From Bin55 sp963664665 (GTDB lineage Bacteria; Pseudomonadota; Gammaproteobacteria; Pseudomonadales; Azotimanducaceae): a stretch of 64,000 nt of DNA. Shown piece after piece: positions 53,055 through 63,400 of this stretch (position 1 is its first letter; the number at the start of each line of letters is the position of its first letter). The stretch spans positions 682,001-746,000 of the forward strand of contig CAXXMH010000008.1 of assembly GCA_963664665.2 (NCBI GenBank), written 5' to 3'. The notes under the pieces are model-generated. The model was not told where the DNA came from and ran no database searches. It saw only the letters and a list, made by a program, of their open reading frames with translations. A program made the position numbers and the translations under genes.

Positions 53055-53357
53055 TCAATTTAGACGAATGACTAAGCGGGCAGATTTGGGAGTTCTTAGC
53101 TTGGCTTGCCGCGTCATTACGCCGTCCATGTCCGCCAGTTCTTTGAATCTCGGATTGAGAGCAAGATTGACTGGTTTCAATTGACGCCGTTTCACGCTAG
53201 TTTCCACCCGATTGAGGTCCGTCAGCTCGCCGATGGATTGTGAGTAGGAAGCGAGCACACCTTGACCGGAAATCGCGATTTCATCGCTATTGCCAGGGAA
53301 GGCACTGCATCCCGCGAGGAGTCCTAGAGCAAGTATCGTGGCGATCAACCGTGTCAT
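53055..53357 (-). CDS. Small lipoprotein, 100 residues
   Basis: A signal peptide with lipobox LAGC (TRLIATILALGLLAGCSAFPG, Cys 16), then about 80 residues without cysteines, rich in Lys/Arg (SVKRRQLKPVNLALNPRFKEL). The ATG has AAAGGAG seven to eight bases upstream. No family is recognised. It is probably outer-membrane anchored. It lies downstream of the giant metzincin on the same strand, separated by 211 bases. Confidence 0.72.
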   Translation of the reverse strand: MTRLIATILALGLLAGCSAFPGNSDEIAISGQGVLASYSQSIGELTDLNRVETSVKRRQLKPVNLALNPRFKELADMDGVMTRQAKLRTPKSARLVIRLN

Positions 53358-53568
53358 GGGTGTCTCCTTTGTAGCTTTAGCGTTGAGTCTATTGTAAATC
53401 CGGAAATTGATTCACTCAAGTGCATCTCTTGTTTTGGGGTATTGAAATATGAACGTGATTTACCGACGTTCACTCACGAAACCGGATAAACGTCGGTTTA
53501 GAAGTCGAATAGATGTCGCGCGTCTTTCTTGGAACGTGAAATGAGGCGTTAATTCGGCTGCTCGAGTT

Positions 53569-56500
53569 TCATCCGCTCGGCCAGAGAAGCGATAGATCGA
53601 CGCGCATGTCCTCTTGCCCGTCTAGTCGATCGATCGCCGCTAAATCTGAATACGCGAACAAGATGACTTGTCCTCGTGATCTCTGCCCCTCTAAATGCGT
53701 GAGGGCGATTGAAATGTCTTCGTGTCCGTCGCCGTCAAAATCACCGACGCAACCGATATGTGCGACGAATGTGTTGGCGGTTAATGGACCTAGCGATAGT
53801 TGCCACACGGTCGGGCTTTCTTGTGCAAGTACAGTACCCAAATCGACGCTTCTGTCCGTTGTACCATCGATGGCGTCAAATTCGGGTAAATCCTCAAAAT
53901 CGAAGACCAGTAGCTCAAGTGGATTCGAGGTGGAGATTCCTTCGCCGATTGAAATGAGTGATCCAACCACGCGCGTCCGATCCGCCGCTTCATCTGGTTT
54001 GCAGACCCCTAGATAACCCAAGTGTGGGAAAGTCCACGCGTAGTTCGCATTCGTGTCAAAGGACGTCACAACCCCGTCAGACTCACCGTCTGCTGCGTCG
54101 TGCTCTGCCAATTGCCTCAGATCGACAAGGTGCGAAGACTGCGGGTCGCCGACTTCAAGCAGAGGTAGGAAGTAAATTCGTTCTTCGCGATTTAACGATT
54201 CTTGTACCGTCGACGTGACCATATTGGGCTGAAAGAGCTCGAAATCGTCGATACGGAAAGAGTTAGGGAATCGGTAAGAAGTGGCTAGATTGATTTTGCC
54301 ATCGACAGCGAAGTCCGCCTTATCTATCCCTTCCAAGTCACTAGACGCGACTACATAGATGCGAGTCGGGAAACTCGCTGGCGTGAGCAACATCAACTCA
54401 TCAACACTATCGTGATCAAGGTCGGGTATGCGACCAGCAAACGTTATGTTGTCGAGAAATCCATTGAATTCGGGGTAGAACGAATAGGTCTGGGTGTGTT
54501 GGTCGAGATCGCTTAGGAGCACATTTCCGTCGGAATTTTCAGCGACGGACTCTGCGATCGCGACGTGAGATAGCACGAACGATGAAGCGATGCCGCTGCG
54601 CCCAAATTGACGTGATTGTCCTGTCCCCGCACCCAGCACGAGCGAGAGCTCGTCCTCGCCGAAGATATTCGCTATCGGGGTGCTTACCAATCCGAATCGG
54701 TGTCCGCGTTCTCCGCTACGAATTCGCGTACAAGACTTCGATTCAACGCACGCATCTAAATCAATTTCACCGTCTGATTGCCCGTCGGCTTGGTCCAACT
54801 CCGACCAATTGCCGCCGTAAACGAGCGTAGTGGACCCGGATGTATCGTAAGAAAGTGGATTTGTTAGCGTGAAGTCCTGGAAACCGTCGCCATTGAGGTC
54901 GCCGACACTACCACTGCTGAGTTTGAGGGAATCAAGACCCGCTCGGGTATTGATGAACCGCCAGCTGGTTGGACCTTGATGGATGAGATTCATGTCGATG
55001 ATCTTGTCGACTTGGCCGTCTTCACCATCTAACGAATCTAGATCTGCACCGGACAAGAAAATCCAAGGTTGACCAGTGGTATTGGCTAGCGCGTTGGCGA
55101 CTTCGATGTCGTCATAGCCGTCGCGAGTTAAATCACCAAGCCGATAAACCTCGACGGATGGAATTGAAAACGTCCCTGGGGGAGGTGCTTCCCAATCCGT
55201 GACTAGCCGGTAGGAGGTGAAAGCCGCACTACCGTGGTTGTCGCCGAAGCCATCGCCGTCTAAGTCCTCCCACTCAAGCGGGTCGAGTGGGAATTGATCG
55301 GTGTTGTCACCGAACCCATCGCCGTCTGAATCGAGCCACTCGTTAGGATCAAGAGGAAATGCGTCGTCGACGTCGAGGTGACCGTCATTATCGTCGTCGG
55401 TATCCGCATTGTTGCCTATACCGTCACGATCCGTATCGAACGCCTCGTTCGGATCGTCGTCAAACTCGTCCGCGTTATCGCCAACCCCGTCGTTATCGAC
55501 ATCAGAACTTTCGTTTGGATCAATGGGGAATAGATCTTCGCTATCCAACACCATATCGTTGTCATCGTCATCGTCCTCGCGGTTCGGCATCCCATCGTTG
55601 TCGGTATCGAACGGGAATTCATCGTCCTCATTGAGGATGCCGTCACCGTCCGCGTCCACGTCTTGGGAGTCACCGATGCCGTCAAAATCGATGTCCGCGT
55701 GTTCGAAGGAATTGAGTGGAAAGGCGTCGAGCGCATTGGCGTAGCCATCACCATCGGCGTCCCAACGGTAATCGGCTAGGAGGGGGTAGACATCCTGCAA
55801 ATCGTTCAAACCGTCGTCGTCATCGTCGTCGTCGTGAAGATTGACAATCCCGTCGCCGTCAGTGTCCATCATGTTGTTGTGGAGCATGACGATATGGTCG
55901 GCCTCGCCATCGGCTTGATCCAACGCACTGAGTTCAGACGTGTATACAACGTACATCGTGCTGAAAGAACCTTCCTTCTCTTCGGAGAAGACCGAGAACG
56001 CAAGATCAGCTTTGGTGTCGCCGTCCAAGTCACCTAGCGACGTTACACCAGCGAGCTTCATAAGTCCGCTCGGTCCAAAAGGCGCTCTGAGGTCGTAGAT
56101 GCCCGGGTAGCGAATACGAATGGGAAGATTGACGATACCGTTCAAGTCTTCACCTGAAGGATCGTCGAGGAAATCGAGATGGCGTAGCTCGACAACGAAC
56201 ATGGAGCGATCATTTGTATATGCGAGGTGATCGAAAGACGTCGTGTCGGCAGCAGGGATGATCCCTGAGGAAGATATCGGTGCTTGTTTACCGATTCGAT
56301 TAAAAAACCACGTGCCAAATTCCTCGTACGCGTTTTCCGGTAGCTCCACGGAACCGTCAAGGTTCATGTCGTTTAGATCATGAAAACGGATTCCGCCAAT
56401 CGTGAATACGTAGTTGCTGCCCCAACTTCCCCACACCAACAGATCGTTTCGTTCGTCGTCGTCAAAATCCGTCAGCGTGTCGATGCTGATCCCGAAGTTC

Positions 56501-58971
56501 GAGTCTTCAGCGTTTGTGACACGATAGGTTTGATTCAGGGCAACCAGCGAGTCGATGTCAATGCGCCGATCGGCATCATCGTCGTAGTCGCCAATGGTCT
56601 TGAGTTGCTCGCCGCCTAGCACGTAAAGACGGCCAGGGGACTCATCGCCGATCACACCTAACGCTAGGTCGTTCGTCGCAGAACTCAGCGTGCCACCGAC
56701 GTGTTCGAGGTCCGCGATACCCTCAACACCTGAGGTTGTCAGAACGAAACTCGCGTCATCTTCATCGAATAGATCGACTAATGTGAACGGATCCTCTTGC
56801 GCCTCGGTTGGAACGTCGGAGAACCCTGCTCGACTCAAGAAGTACACCAGCACTTCATCTTCTTGTTCGCTCGCGTACGCCACGACGCCTACGTCGATAT
56901 GCTCATCGGAATCGAAATCACCTGCGGGTGATATGTCCGTGACATTGAGATCCGAACCTATTGCGAGACGAACACAACCATCCGTATCAGCACAGTGGTC
57001 CAAGGCAATTTGGTGGTCATCGGTGCCGTCCGCTGAATCTAGCGAAGCTAGGACGTCTGTGTCCAGACCGAGTACGTAGATCGCCTGGTCGCTCCGAAAC
57101 ACGATTTCCGATGCCGAATCGGAGTGGTCTAGAACAATCAGCTGTTCGCCGACCCGTTCCTCGTCAGCTATCCCGTGCATTTCCCAGGAATTCGAGGCTG
57201 ACATGACATCGGCGAGCGACTTCGCCCCGAGCGAGGTGGTCCCGTTCGATGGCGAGGCGATCAAGTCGCTGACTGAGAGTAGGTACACCTTGCCGGTAGA
57301 CTCATCCGCTGAATTGTTGGCCGCAGGCGCGGAAACAGCAAGGTCTGCTACTTCGTCGCCATCTAGATCATTAATCGTGACTGCGAAGTAGCCAAATTCG
57401 TCGCCCTTCGTCTTGCTCGTGACTGCGGTAAGTCGCGGTTCACCCGCTTCTGGGTCGAACGGATCAGGATCAACGAAATTCAGGACCCCGTCGTTGTCAT
57501 TGTCCGGGTCCATGTTGTTGCCGATACCGTCCCCATCAGCATCTGCCCACTCCAGCGGATCGTCGGGGAAGGCGTCGACGTTGTCGCCGAACTGGTCGCC
57601 GTCACTGTCCGCCCACTCGTCTGGATCGGTGGGAAAGGCGTCCGCCACCGCGCCATAGCCATCGCCGTCGTAGTCAAATTCAGGATCCGCGGTTGACGTC
57701 TGCGCGAACTGGTACTTGAGCAGATTCAGCGTTAACGCAGCATCGGCGCTGCCTTCTATGTTGGGTTCCGTGTGGTCTATCCCGCACGGTTTGCCGTGGC
57801 AATTGAGGTCTGGGTTCGAAAAGACATCGACGCCAACTCCGCGAAATACGACCTCCGCATAGGACATGATGGTGCCGAATTCCCCAAATATCGCATGACC
57901 GCGTGACCAAGGGAACGCCCCGACCGAAAACTGTTCAAAGGAATGACCGAGACCTAATAGGTGACCAATTTCGTGTGCCGTCGTGTCAATCGAGCAAATC
58001 GTTGGGTCGAGAAACATCTCGATGTAATGGAAGCGCTCGTCCGGATGCAGGAATCCTCGTCCATGCATCCCACCAATCGATAAGGCAAATCCACATAAAC
58101 CACCGGTTGCCGGGCGATATACAGCGACGAGATCCGCCTGGTACTCATCCATCAGTTCGAGATAACGCGATTCCTCAAGCGGCGCCGGCGAGGAAAGTTC
58201 GGATACGGTCGATGAATCCAATGCACCAACCGCTCTGAACTTGATGACGCTTTCGCTCTTCTCGTACATCTCGTTCGTGATATGGACGATGTGTGCGAGA
58301 TGAGTTGTCGAATCCGTGTTGTAGTGCTCAAATGCGTCGTCTTCAAACAGGAACAGAACGTCAACTGTTGGATCTTCGGGTGTACTGTCTGGATCTTCGG
58401 GATCGGTTCCTACGTGCTCTTCGTTTAGGTCGGCGACGCCGTCCTCGTCCGAGTCGAGGAGATAGTTGGCGTCCGCGAGGTCGAGGGACGATGGAGGTGT
58501 CTCGTGCAGACCTTTGAACCAGACGGCATCAAGCGTTTGTTCGCCATCTGGTGTTTCGGTGTTGTGCAGCAGCAGTTCGAAGTAGTAGCTGCCTTCTGGT
58601 ATGACGCCCAAATCAATTTCATAGGAAGCAGACTCGGAAGTTGATTGCGGATCAATCGACACCTCGAGCGCAACGGTGTCGAGAAACGCCGCGTTACTGC
58701 TCGATTCGTCTTCACTCGTCGATTCATCGTCAATCGTTATGACGTTAGCGACGATGCCAACCGTCGCGTACAGCTCGTCTACGGTGCTGTTGGTGTTATT
58801 GACGAGACCAAAGGAGATTTCCGCGGTCTCGCCGTCGCTGCTCTGAAGCGTGCAGGGACAGGTGAAGTTGATTTGCGTACGTTCGAATTGAGCGAGCGCT
58901 GGAAACCCAAACACCAGCATCAAGAGCAATCCGAGGGTTCGCCACGATGTGTGGCACAACCGCTTCGTCAT
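53569..58971 (-). CDS. Giant secreted metzincin with TSP3 and FG-GAP repeats
   Basis: From the ATG at 58971, 1800 residues. A longer frame starts at 59106, but the signal peptide MTKRLCHTSWRTLGLLLMLV begins at 58971. An N-terminal domain precedes a zinc metallopeptidase whose motif is HEIGHLLGLGH (HExxHxxGxxH, about residue 333), preceded by VDVLFLFEDDAFEHY, in the metzincin style of reprolysin-like enzymes. After it come thrombospondin type-3 calcium repeats in two arrays (DGDQFGDNVDAFPDDP and later DADGDGYANALDAFPLN and many DxDxDG turns) and FG-GAP repeats (LNGDGFQDFTLTNP). It probably degrades extracellular protein and is stabilised by calcium. No C-terminal sorting signal is seen. The frame is intact. 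Confidence 0.87.
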   Translation of the reverse strand: MTKRLCHTSWRTLGLLLMLVFGFPALAQFERTQINFTCPCTLQSSDGETAEISFGLVNNTNSTVDELYATVGIVANVITIDDESTSEDESSSNAAFLDTVALEVSIDPQSTSESASYEIDLGVIPEGSYYFELLLHNTETPDGEQTLDAVWFKGLHETPPSSLDLADANYLLDSDEDGVADLNEEHVGTDPEDPDSTPEDPTVDVLFLFEDDAFEHYNTDSTTHLAHIVHITNEMYEKSESVIKFRAVGALDSSTVSELSSPAPLEESRYLELMDEYQADLVAVYRPATGGLCGFALSIGGMHGRGFLHPDERFHYIEMFLDPTICSIDTTAHEIGHLLGLGHSFEQFSVGAFPWSRGHAIFGEFGTIMSYAEVVFRGVGVDVFSNPDLNCHGKPCGIDHTEPNIEGSADAALTLNLLKYQFAQTSTADPEFDYDGDGYGAVADAFPTDPDEWADSDGDQFGDNVDAFPDDPLEWADADGDGIGNNMDPDNDNDGVLNFVDPDPFDPEAGEPRLTAVTSKTKGDEFGYFAVTINDLDGDEVADLAVSAPAANNSADESTGKVYLLSVSDLIASPSNGTTSLGAKSLADVMSASNSWEMHGIADEERVGEQLIVLDHSDSASEIVFRSDQAIYVLGLDTDVLASLDSADGTDDHQIALDHCADTDGCVRLAIGSDLNVTDISPAGDFDSDEHIDVGVVAYASEQEDEVLVYFLSRAGFSDVPTEAQEDPFTLVDLFDEDDASFVLTTSGVEGIADLEHVGGTLSSATNDLALGVIGDESPGRLYVLGGEQLKTIGDYDDDADRRIDIDSLVALNQTYRVTNAEDSNFGISIDTLTDFDDDERNDLLVWGSWGSNYVFTIGGIRFHDLNDMNLDGSVELPENAYEEFGTWFFNRIGKQAPISSSGIIPAADTTSFDHLAYTNDRSMFVVELRHLDFLDDPSGEDLNGIVNLPIRIRYPGIYDLRAPFGPSGLMKLAGVTSLGDLDGDTKADLAFSVFSEEKEGSFSTMYVVYTSELSALDQADGEADHIVMLHNNMMDTDGDGIVNLHDDDDDDDGLNDLQDVYPLLADYRWDADGDGYANALDAFPLNSFEHADIDFDGIGDSQDVDADGDGILNEDDEFPFDTDNDGMPNREDDDDDNDMVLDSEDLFPIDPNESSDVDNDGVGDNADEFDDDPNEAFDTDRDGIGNNADTDDDNDGHLDVDDAFPLDPNEWLDSDGDGFGDNTDQFPLDPLEWEDLDGDGFGDNHGSAAFTSYRLVTDWEAPPPGTFSIPSVEVYRLGDLTRDGYDDIEVANALANTTGQPWIFLSGADLDSLDGEDGQVDKIIDMNLIHQGPTSWRFINTRAGLDSLKLSSGSVGDLNGDGFQDFTLTNPLSYDTSGSTTLVYGGNWSELDQADGQSDGEIDLDACVESKSCTRIRSGERGHRFGLVSTPIANIFGEDELSLVLGAGTGQSRQFGRSGIASSFVLSHVAIAESVAENSDGNVLLSDLDQHTQTYSFYPEFNGFLDNITFAGRIPDLDHDSVDELMLLTPASFPTRIYVVASSDLEGIDKADFAVDGKINLATSYRFPNSFRIDDFELFQPNMVTSTVQESLNREERIYFLPLLEVGDPQSSHLVDLRQLAEHDAADGESDGVVTSFDTNANYAWTFPHLGYLGVCKPDEAADRTRVVGSLISIGEGISTSNPLELLVFDFEDLPEFDAIDGTTDRSVDLGTVLAQESPTVWQLSLGPLTANTFVAHIGCVGDFDGDGHEDISIALTHLEGQRSRGQVILFAYSDLAAIDRLDGQEDMRVDLSLLWPSG

Positions 58972-59106
58972 GCGACTCGAAGCGTGCAATAAAACCAGTA
59001 AGTGCGAACTCACAGCGGAGTCTGCAATAACGACGTGGAATACGTTATTCAGGATTGGTAGATAGCTGGCTGACCGACAATAGCGGCGTATGGTACGAAA
59101 AGACAC

Positions 59107-59481
59107 GTGTGACTCGAGGGGACGCGGTAAGGAAGCGAGGTTGTTTTTTGCGCCACATCTGCCACATAAGAATTGTTGCGGTTCGAGTACGAGGCATCAT
59201 GTTGAAAACTACATGCCGCTGACCACCATCATCGAGGCAAGTTCTGATTTGCTTCTGCTTACGTTAATAACTCGATCGCGAGCACTATCACCGCCTTGCA
59301 ATATACCCAGAAAGCCGCGACTATAACATCGCGCAGCAATACGCTCAATCAGCCTATTAAGAACTCACTTGCTTATCGAAAAAGCACTGATATAGAGCTG
59401 GGTCCTCATGTCGCATATGGTTAGGGCATTGGGTCGAAGACACTTAGAATTTTCTCTCAACGAGCCTGAATAAATGCCTAC
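59107..59481. other. Intergenic region, no supported gene
   Basis: About 375 bases between the metzincin (minus) and the HicB-like gene (plus), divergent. It should hold both promoters; I see no clear promoter, hairpin or small gene. A 78-codon frame (59090-59326) shows no support. Confidence 0.4.
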
Positions 59482-59784
59482 ATGATGGAACAGCAGCAGC
59501 TGAGCGTCGACGTCGTCCACTATGCGGATGAGGATGTTTGGGTTGCGACTAGCGAGGACATTCGAGGGTTGGTTGTTGAATCGTACGGAATCGCGAATTT
59601 CTTGACAGATGTGGTTGACGTCGCGGTTCAATTACTTGAGCTCAATGAACATCTTGATGCTGACCAACTAGCCATGACGCGTCTCTGTTTGCGTGTTAAG
59701 CATGAGTCAGATGCTGACGCCCCGGAACAAGAATTGAAGCGACCTGGACTACAACTCACCGAACTGCGACTTGCTGCCGCATAA
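59482..59784 (+). CDS. hicB: HicB-like antitoxin (DUF1902 type)
   Basis: A 100-residue protein whose N-terminal 60 residues match the DUF1902/HicB fold: VDVVHYADEDVWVATSEDIRGLVVESYGIANFLTDVVDVAVQLLELN. The C-terminal part (LKRPGLQLTELRLAAA) is short and could bind the toxin or DNA. The stop is 9 bases before the HicA-like gene, so the two are one transcript. Antitoxin-first order is common in this subtype. The role, neutralising an RNase toxin and repressing its own promoter, is inferred from the family. Confidence 0.78.
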   Translation: MMEQQQLSVDVVHYADEDVWVATSEDIRGLVVESYGIANFLTDVVDVAVQLLELNEHLDADQLAMTRLCLRVKHESDADAPEQELKRPGLQLTELRLAAA

Positions 59785-59793
59785 CACGGACGA

Positions 59794-60003
59794 TTGGCAG
59801 ATCTCTATCAGGGCGTTACTCGAGCTCTCAAATCCAATGGGTGGGGTCTTCATCGACAAGGCAAAGGCAGCCATGAAATCTGGCGTCGTGTAGACGATCC
59901 AAGCTCACCTTCGATAAGCGTACCTTCCAATATTCGCAAGCCATATACAGCAGAAAGCATCATGAAGCAGGCAGGACTAGCCAAAGACAGGTATTTGCGA
60001 TGA
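59794..60003 (+). CDS. hicA: HicA-like mRNA interferase toxin
   Basis: A 69-residue protein of the HicA/YcfA type, a double-stranded RNA-binding fold that cleaves mRNA. The motif GKGSHEIWRR gives the catalytic His; VTRALKSNGWGLHRQ precedes it and SIMKQAGLAKDRYLR ends the protein. The start is TTG (59794), 9 bases after the HicB stop. Length is normal for the family. It lies about 450 bases before the RecQ-type gene and could protect or regulate that locus; this is speculative. Confidence 0.82.
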   Translation: MADLYQGVTRALKSNGWGLHRQGKGSHEIWRRVDDPSSPSISVPSNIRKPYTAESIMKQAGLAKDRYLR

Positions 60004-60450
60004 ATTCTGGAACAAACAAAGCTCAAAATAAAGAAAACCGAAATCCGCGAAGAATGGATGCAACGTCGATGAATGAGGGTCTTTTCTAGACCCCACCTAA
60101 CCTCTCGGTCAGTCTCAGTCCGAAATACCTAACCACGGCGCCCGAGATAACTTCTGACTTGCTTCTCGGTGAATTGATAACCCGATGGCGTGCTTCGTCA
60201 GTGCTTCTGGTATCTAAGGATCGACACGAGTACGCGGTCACTCCAAAATTCACTTAGTCACCCATCTGAGAGGTCTACTTTCCCGCCCCACAATAAGCTT
60301 TAGCGTAAGCGGATGCGATTCGGAGTCACCACTCGTTCTTGAGCACACTAGTTAACATCTATATGCGTAATCGATACTGAACGATGGCAGATTTGGTGCT
60401 CTATCGATGGTGTTCATCAATAAAGTCACTTGACTGACGATTGCAAATTA
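60004..60450. other. Intergenic region, no supported gene
   Basis: About 450 bases between the HicA-like gene and the helicase. I see no gene or RNA. It should contain the helicase promoter, unless transcription comes from the HicBA operon. Confidence 0.4.
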
Positions 60451-63400
60451 ATGACGACCGAACGCTGGAGCGACTCAAAAGCCATCAGACATCGGCTGGA
60501 AGAACGTCTGTTTCGCAGGGTCGTCTCGCTCGATCTGGAAGGTAAAACAAGCATCTCTGCGATCGGTGCAGTCCGAACCGACAATTCGAGTACGTTCGCG
60601 TGGAAGGGGCGGCGCGGGGAACTGAGACAAGCACTTCTCGAACTGGACTCATTCGTCGAAGGCGCAAACTATCTAGTTGGTCACAACATCCTCGAGCATG
60701 ATCTCCCACTAATTGCCAAATACGCGCCCGACCTAAATCTACTGAGATTTCCCGTCGTCGATACCCTCTATCTCAGTCCTCTGGCGCGTCCGGCAAATCC
60801 CTATCACCACCTTGTCAAACAATACAAGGAGCCTGGTTTAGAGAGATCGCAGATAAATGACCCGCTTCTTGACGCGGAACTCACGCTTGAATTGCTCGCC
60901 GACATTCTTGATGAGCTAGAGGCAAAGGATCCTGACCTTCTTGCCTCATGGCACGCGCTGCTTGCTATAGAGTTGCCACGCTCCGCCTTCGACGGGTTAT
61001 TTCGTCGTATTCGCGGTGCAAATGTCACGCCTACAGTCTCAGAAGCAATTCCGATCATCGAAACCCAGCTCGCTGCACGCGGATGTCCTAATAGCGCTCG
61101 CGCTATTGCGCGGAAGGCGAATGAACATGCACTGTCGCTGATTTATCTGCTAGCGTGGTTGCCGGTTTCTGGGGGTAATTCGATTATTCCTCCCTATGTA
61201 GAGCACCGCTTCCATCCGAGCGTTCTTGCTGATAGACTGCGCGACACCCATTGCGGTGCGCAGGATTGCCCTTGGTGTCAGGACCGTCTCAACCTCACTG
61301 TCGCGCTAAAACGTTGGTTCGGTCACGATGAATTTCGCGCATATCCGACGGATCTGGATGGAAATAGCCTCCAGAAGGTCATTACTGAAAAGCATCTAGC
61401 GAAAAAACACGTGCTTGGCATTCTCCCAACCGGTAGTGGCAAGTCGCTTTGTTACCAATTACCTGCGCTGATGAGATTCGAAGCCACGGGTGGTCTGACG
61501 GTGGTGATCTCGCCGCTAGTCGCGTTAATGGCCGACCAGGTGGCAGCGATGCAACGAAACGGCATCAATTGCGTTACCACGATCAACGGGTTAATCTCCG
61601 GACCAGAGCGAAAAAAAGCGCTAACCGACATTCGCTTTGGTGATATCGGGATTGTGCTTGTCGCGCCAGAGCAACTTCGCAACGTTTCGTTTCGTAATGC
61701 AATCGCTGGTCGTCGGATCGTGGGATGGGTATTGGACGAAGCCCATTGTTTGTCGAAGTGGGGTCATGACTTTCGACCTGACTATCGATACGTCGCACGA
61801 TATATCAACGAACATCACGCGGATCAACCAGCGCCTATCCTCTGTCTGACAGCGACCGCGAAGCAGGACGTCATTGATGAGATTCGTTCGCATTTTGAGG
61901 AATCTCTCAACGCGAAATTAGAAGTGATCGACGGTGGTGCTGAACGAACCAATCTCGAATTCATAGTCACGCCGACCACAAACGCACAACGTATTGAACA
62001 CATTCATCAAGCGATCGGAGATGCACTCGGTCGGGTCAGTTCTGGTGGCGCGATTGTTTACTGCGCGACTAAGCGCAGCACAGAGGAAACGGCGGAAGCG
62101 CTCATCCAGCGCGGAGTAAGAGCACGGCACTTTCATTCAGGGTTAACACCTGAAGAGAAGCGCGAGGTCCAGAACGAGTTTCATGATGGGAGAATCGAAG
62201 CGGTTGTCGCCACAAATGCGTTCGGTATGGGAATCGATAAGCCCGATGTTCGCACGGTGGTTCATGCTGAGATTCCTGGCTCACTTGAGAATTACTTGCA
62301 AGAAGCAGGGCGAGCAGGTAGAGACGGAAAGCGTGCTTACTGTCTGCTGCTCTTCGCGGAAGAGGACCCTGAAAAGCAGTTCTCGCTCACAGCGAGATCT
62401 CGCCTAGAACGAAGAGATATTCAAGCGGTACTTCGTGCGATTCGACGACTCGATTCACAAAGGCGAAGGCACAGCGACGACCAGGAACAGGCCGTTGTCG
62501 CGACGAGCGGCGAGATTCTTATCGAGGACAAAGATGGTGATTTCGAGCGTGACTCTGCAACCGACGATGACCGCGTGCGCACAGCAATCGCATGGCTAGA
62601 AGATGCAAAGTTGATGACACGGGACGAGAATCGCACGTCCGTGTTCCCCTCATCTCTGCGCGTCAAGAATGTCGGTGAGGCGATTAAGCGTATTGATCAA
62701 GAGAGCAAACGATTCGAGATTCGAAACGATGAAAGATTGCGCATGGGCGACGTCGTTAAAAAGCTTGCGCAAGCGGACCCTGATATCGGGATAACCACTG
62801 ATGAACTGATGAATGAATGCGGTTGCACGCTTTCACAGCTACGCACCACCTTCAGCAACCTTGAATCCTTCGGAATCGCGATCAACGACATCACTATCAC
62901 GGTTTATGTCCACGAGGGCGTCGAGAACAACTCGCAGCGACGCTTCGAGATGGCCAAGGAGTTGGAGCAGGCTATGATCGGCGCACTGCGTGAAGAAGCG
63001 CCGGATCAGGCAATAGACGAGTGGACGACGCTCGGATTACGCATACTCTCGCAACGCCTACGTGAGCAAGGTTTCGAGAATCCGATGCCTGAACGTCTTG
63101 TCCGGCTGCTCCGGAGCATCGCTACGGATGGGCGCGACGAACCTGACTCCACGCGTAGTTTGGAAATCAGATCACGAGACTTGGATACAGTCCGCGTACG
63201 ACTGCGTCGCAACTGGGATCAGATCGAGGACCGCGCGTCCCGTCGTCGTGACGGTGCCGAACGTCTTTTGAGCCATTTACGCGGGAAGATAAAGTCGGGT
63301 GTTCGTGGCGTTGACCTCCTCGTCGAAACCACTTATAGCCAACTTGAAAAATGTATCCGAGAAGACGTGGAATTTACTGAATCACTAAGAAATCGCAATG

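Noticed and set aside
55359..55744. Overlapping plus-strand frames opposite the TSP3 repeats
   Set aside because: Low-complexity Arg/Ser repeats produced by the complementary strand of Asp-rich calcium repeats.
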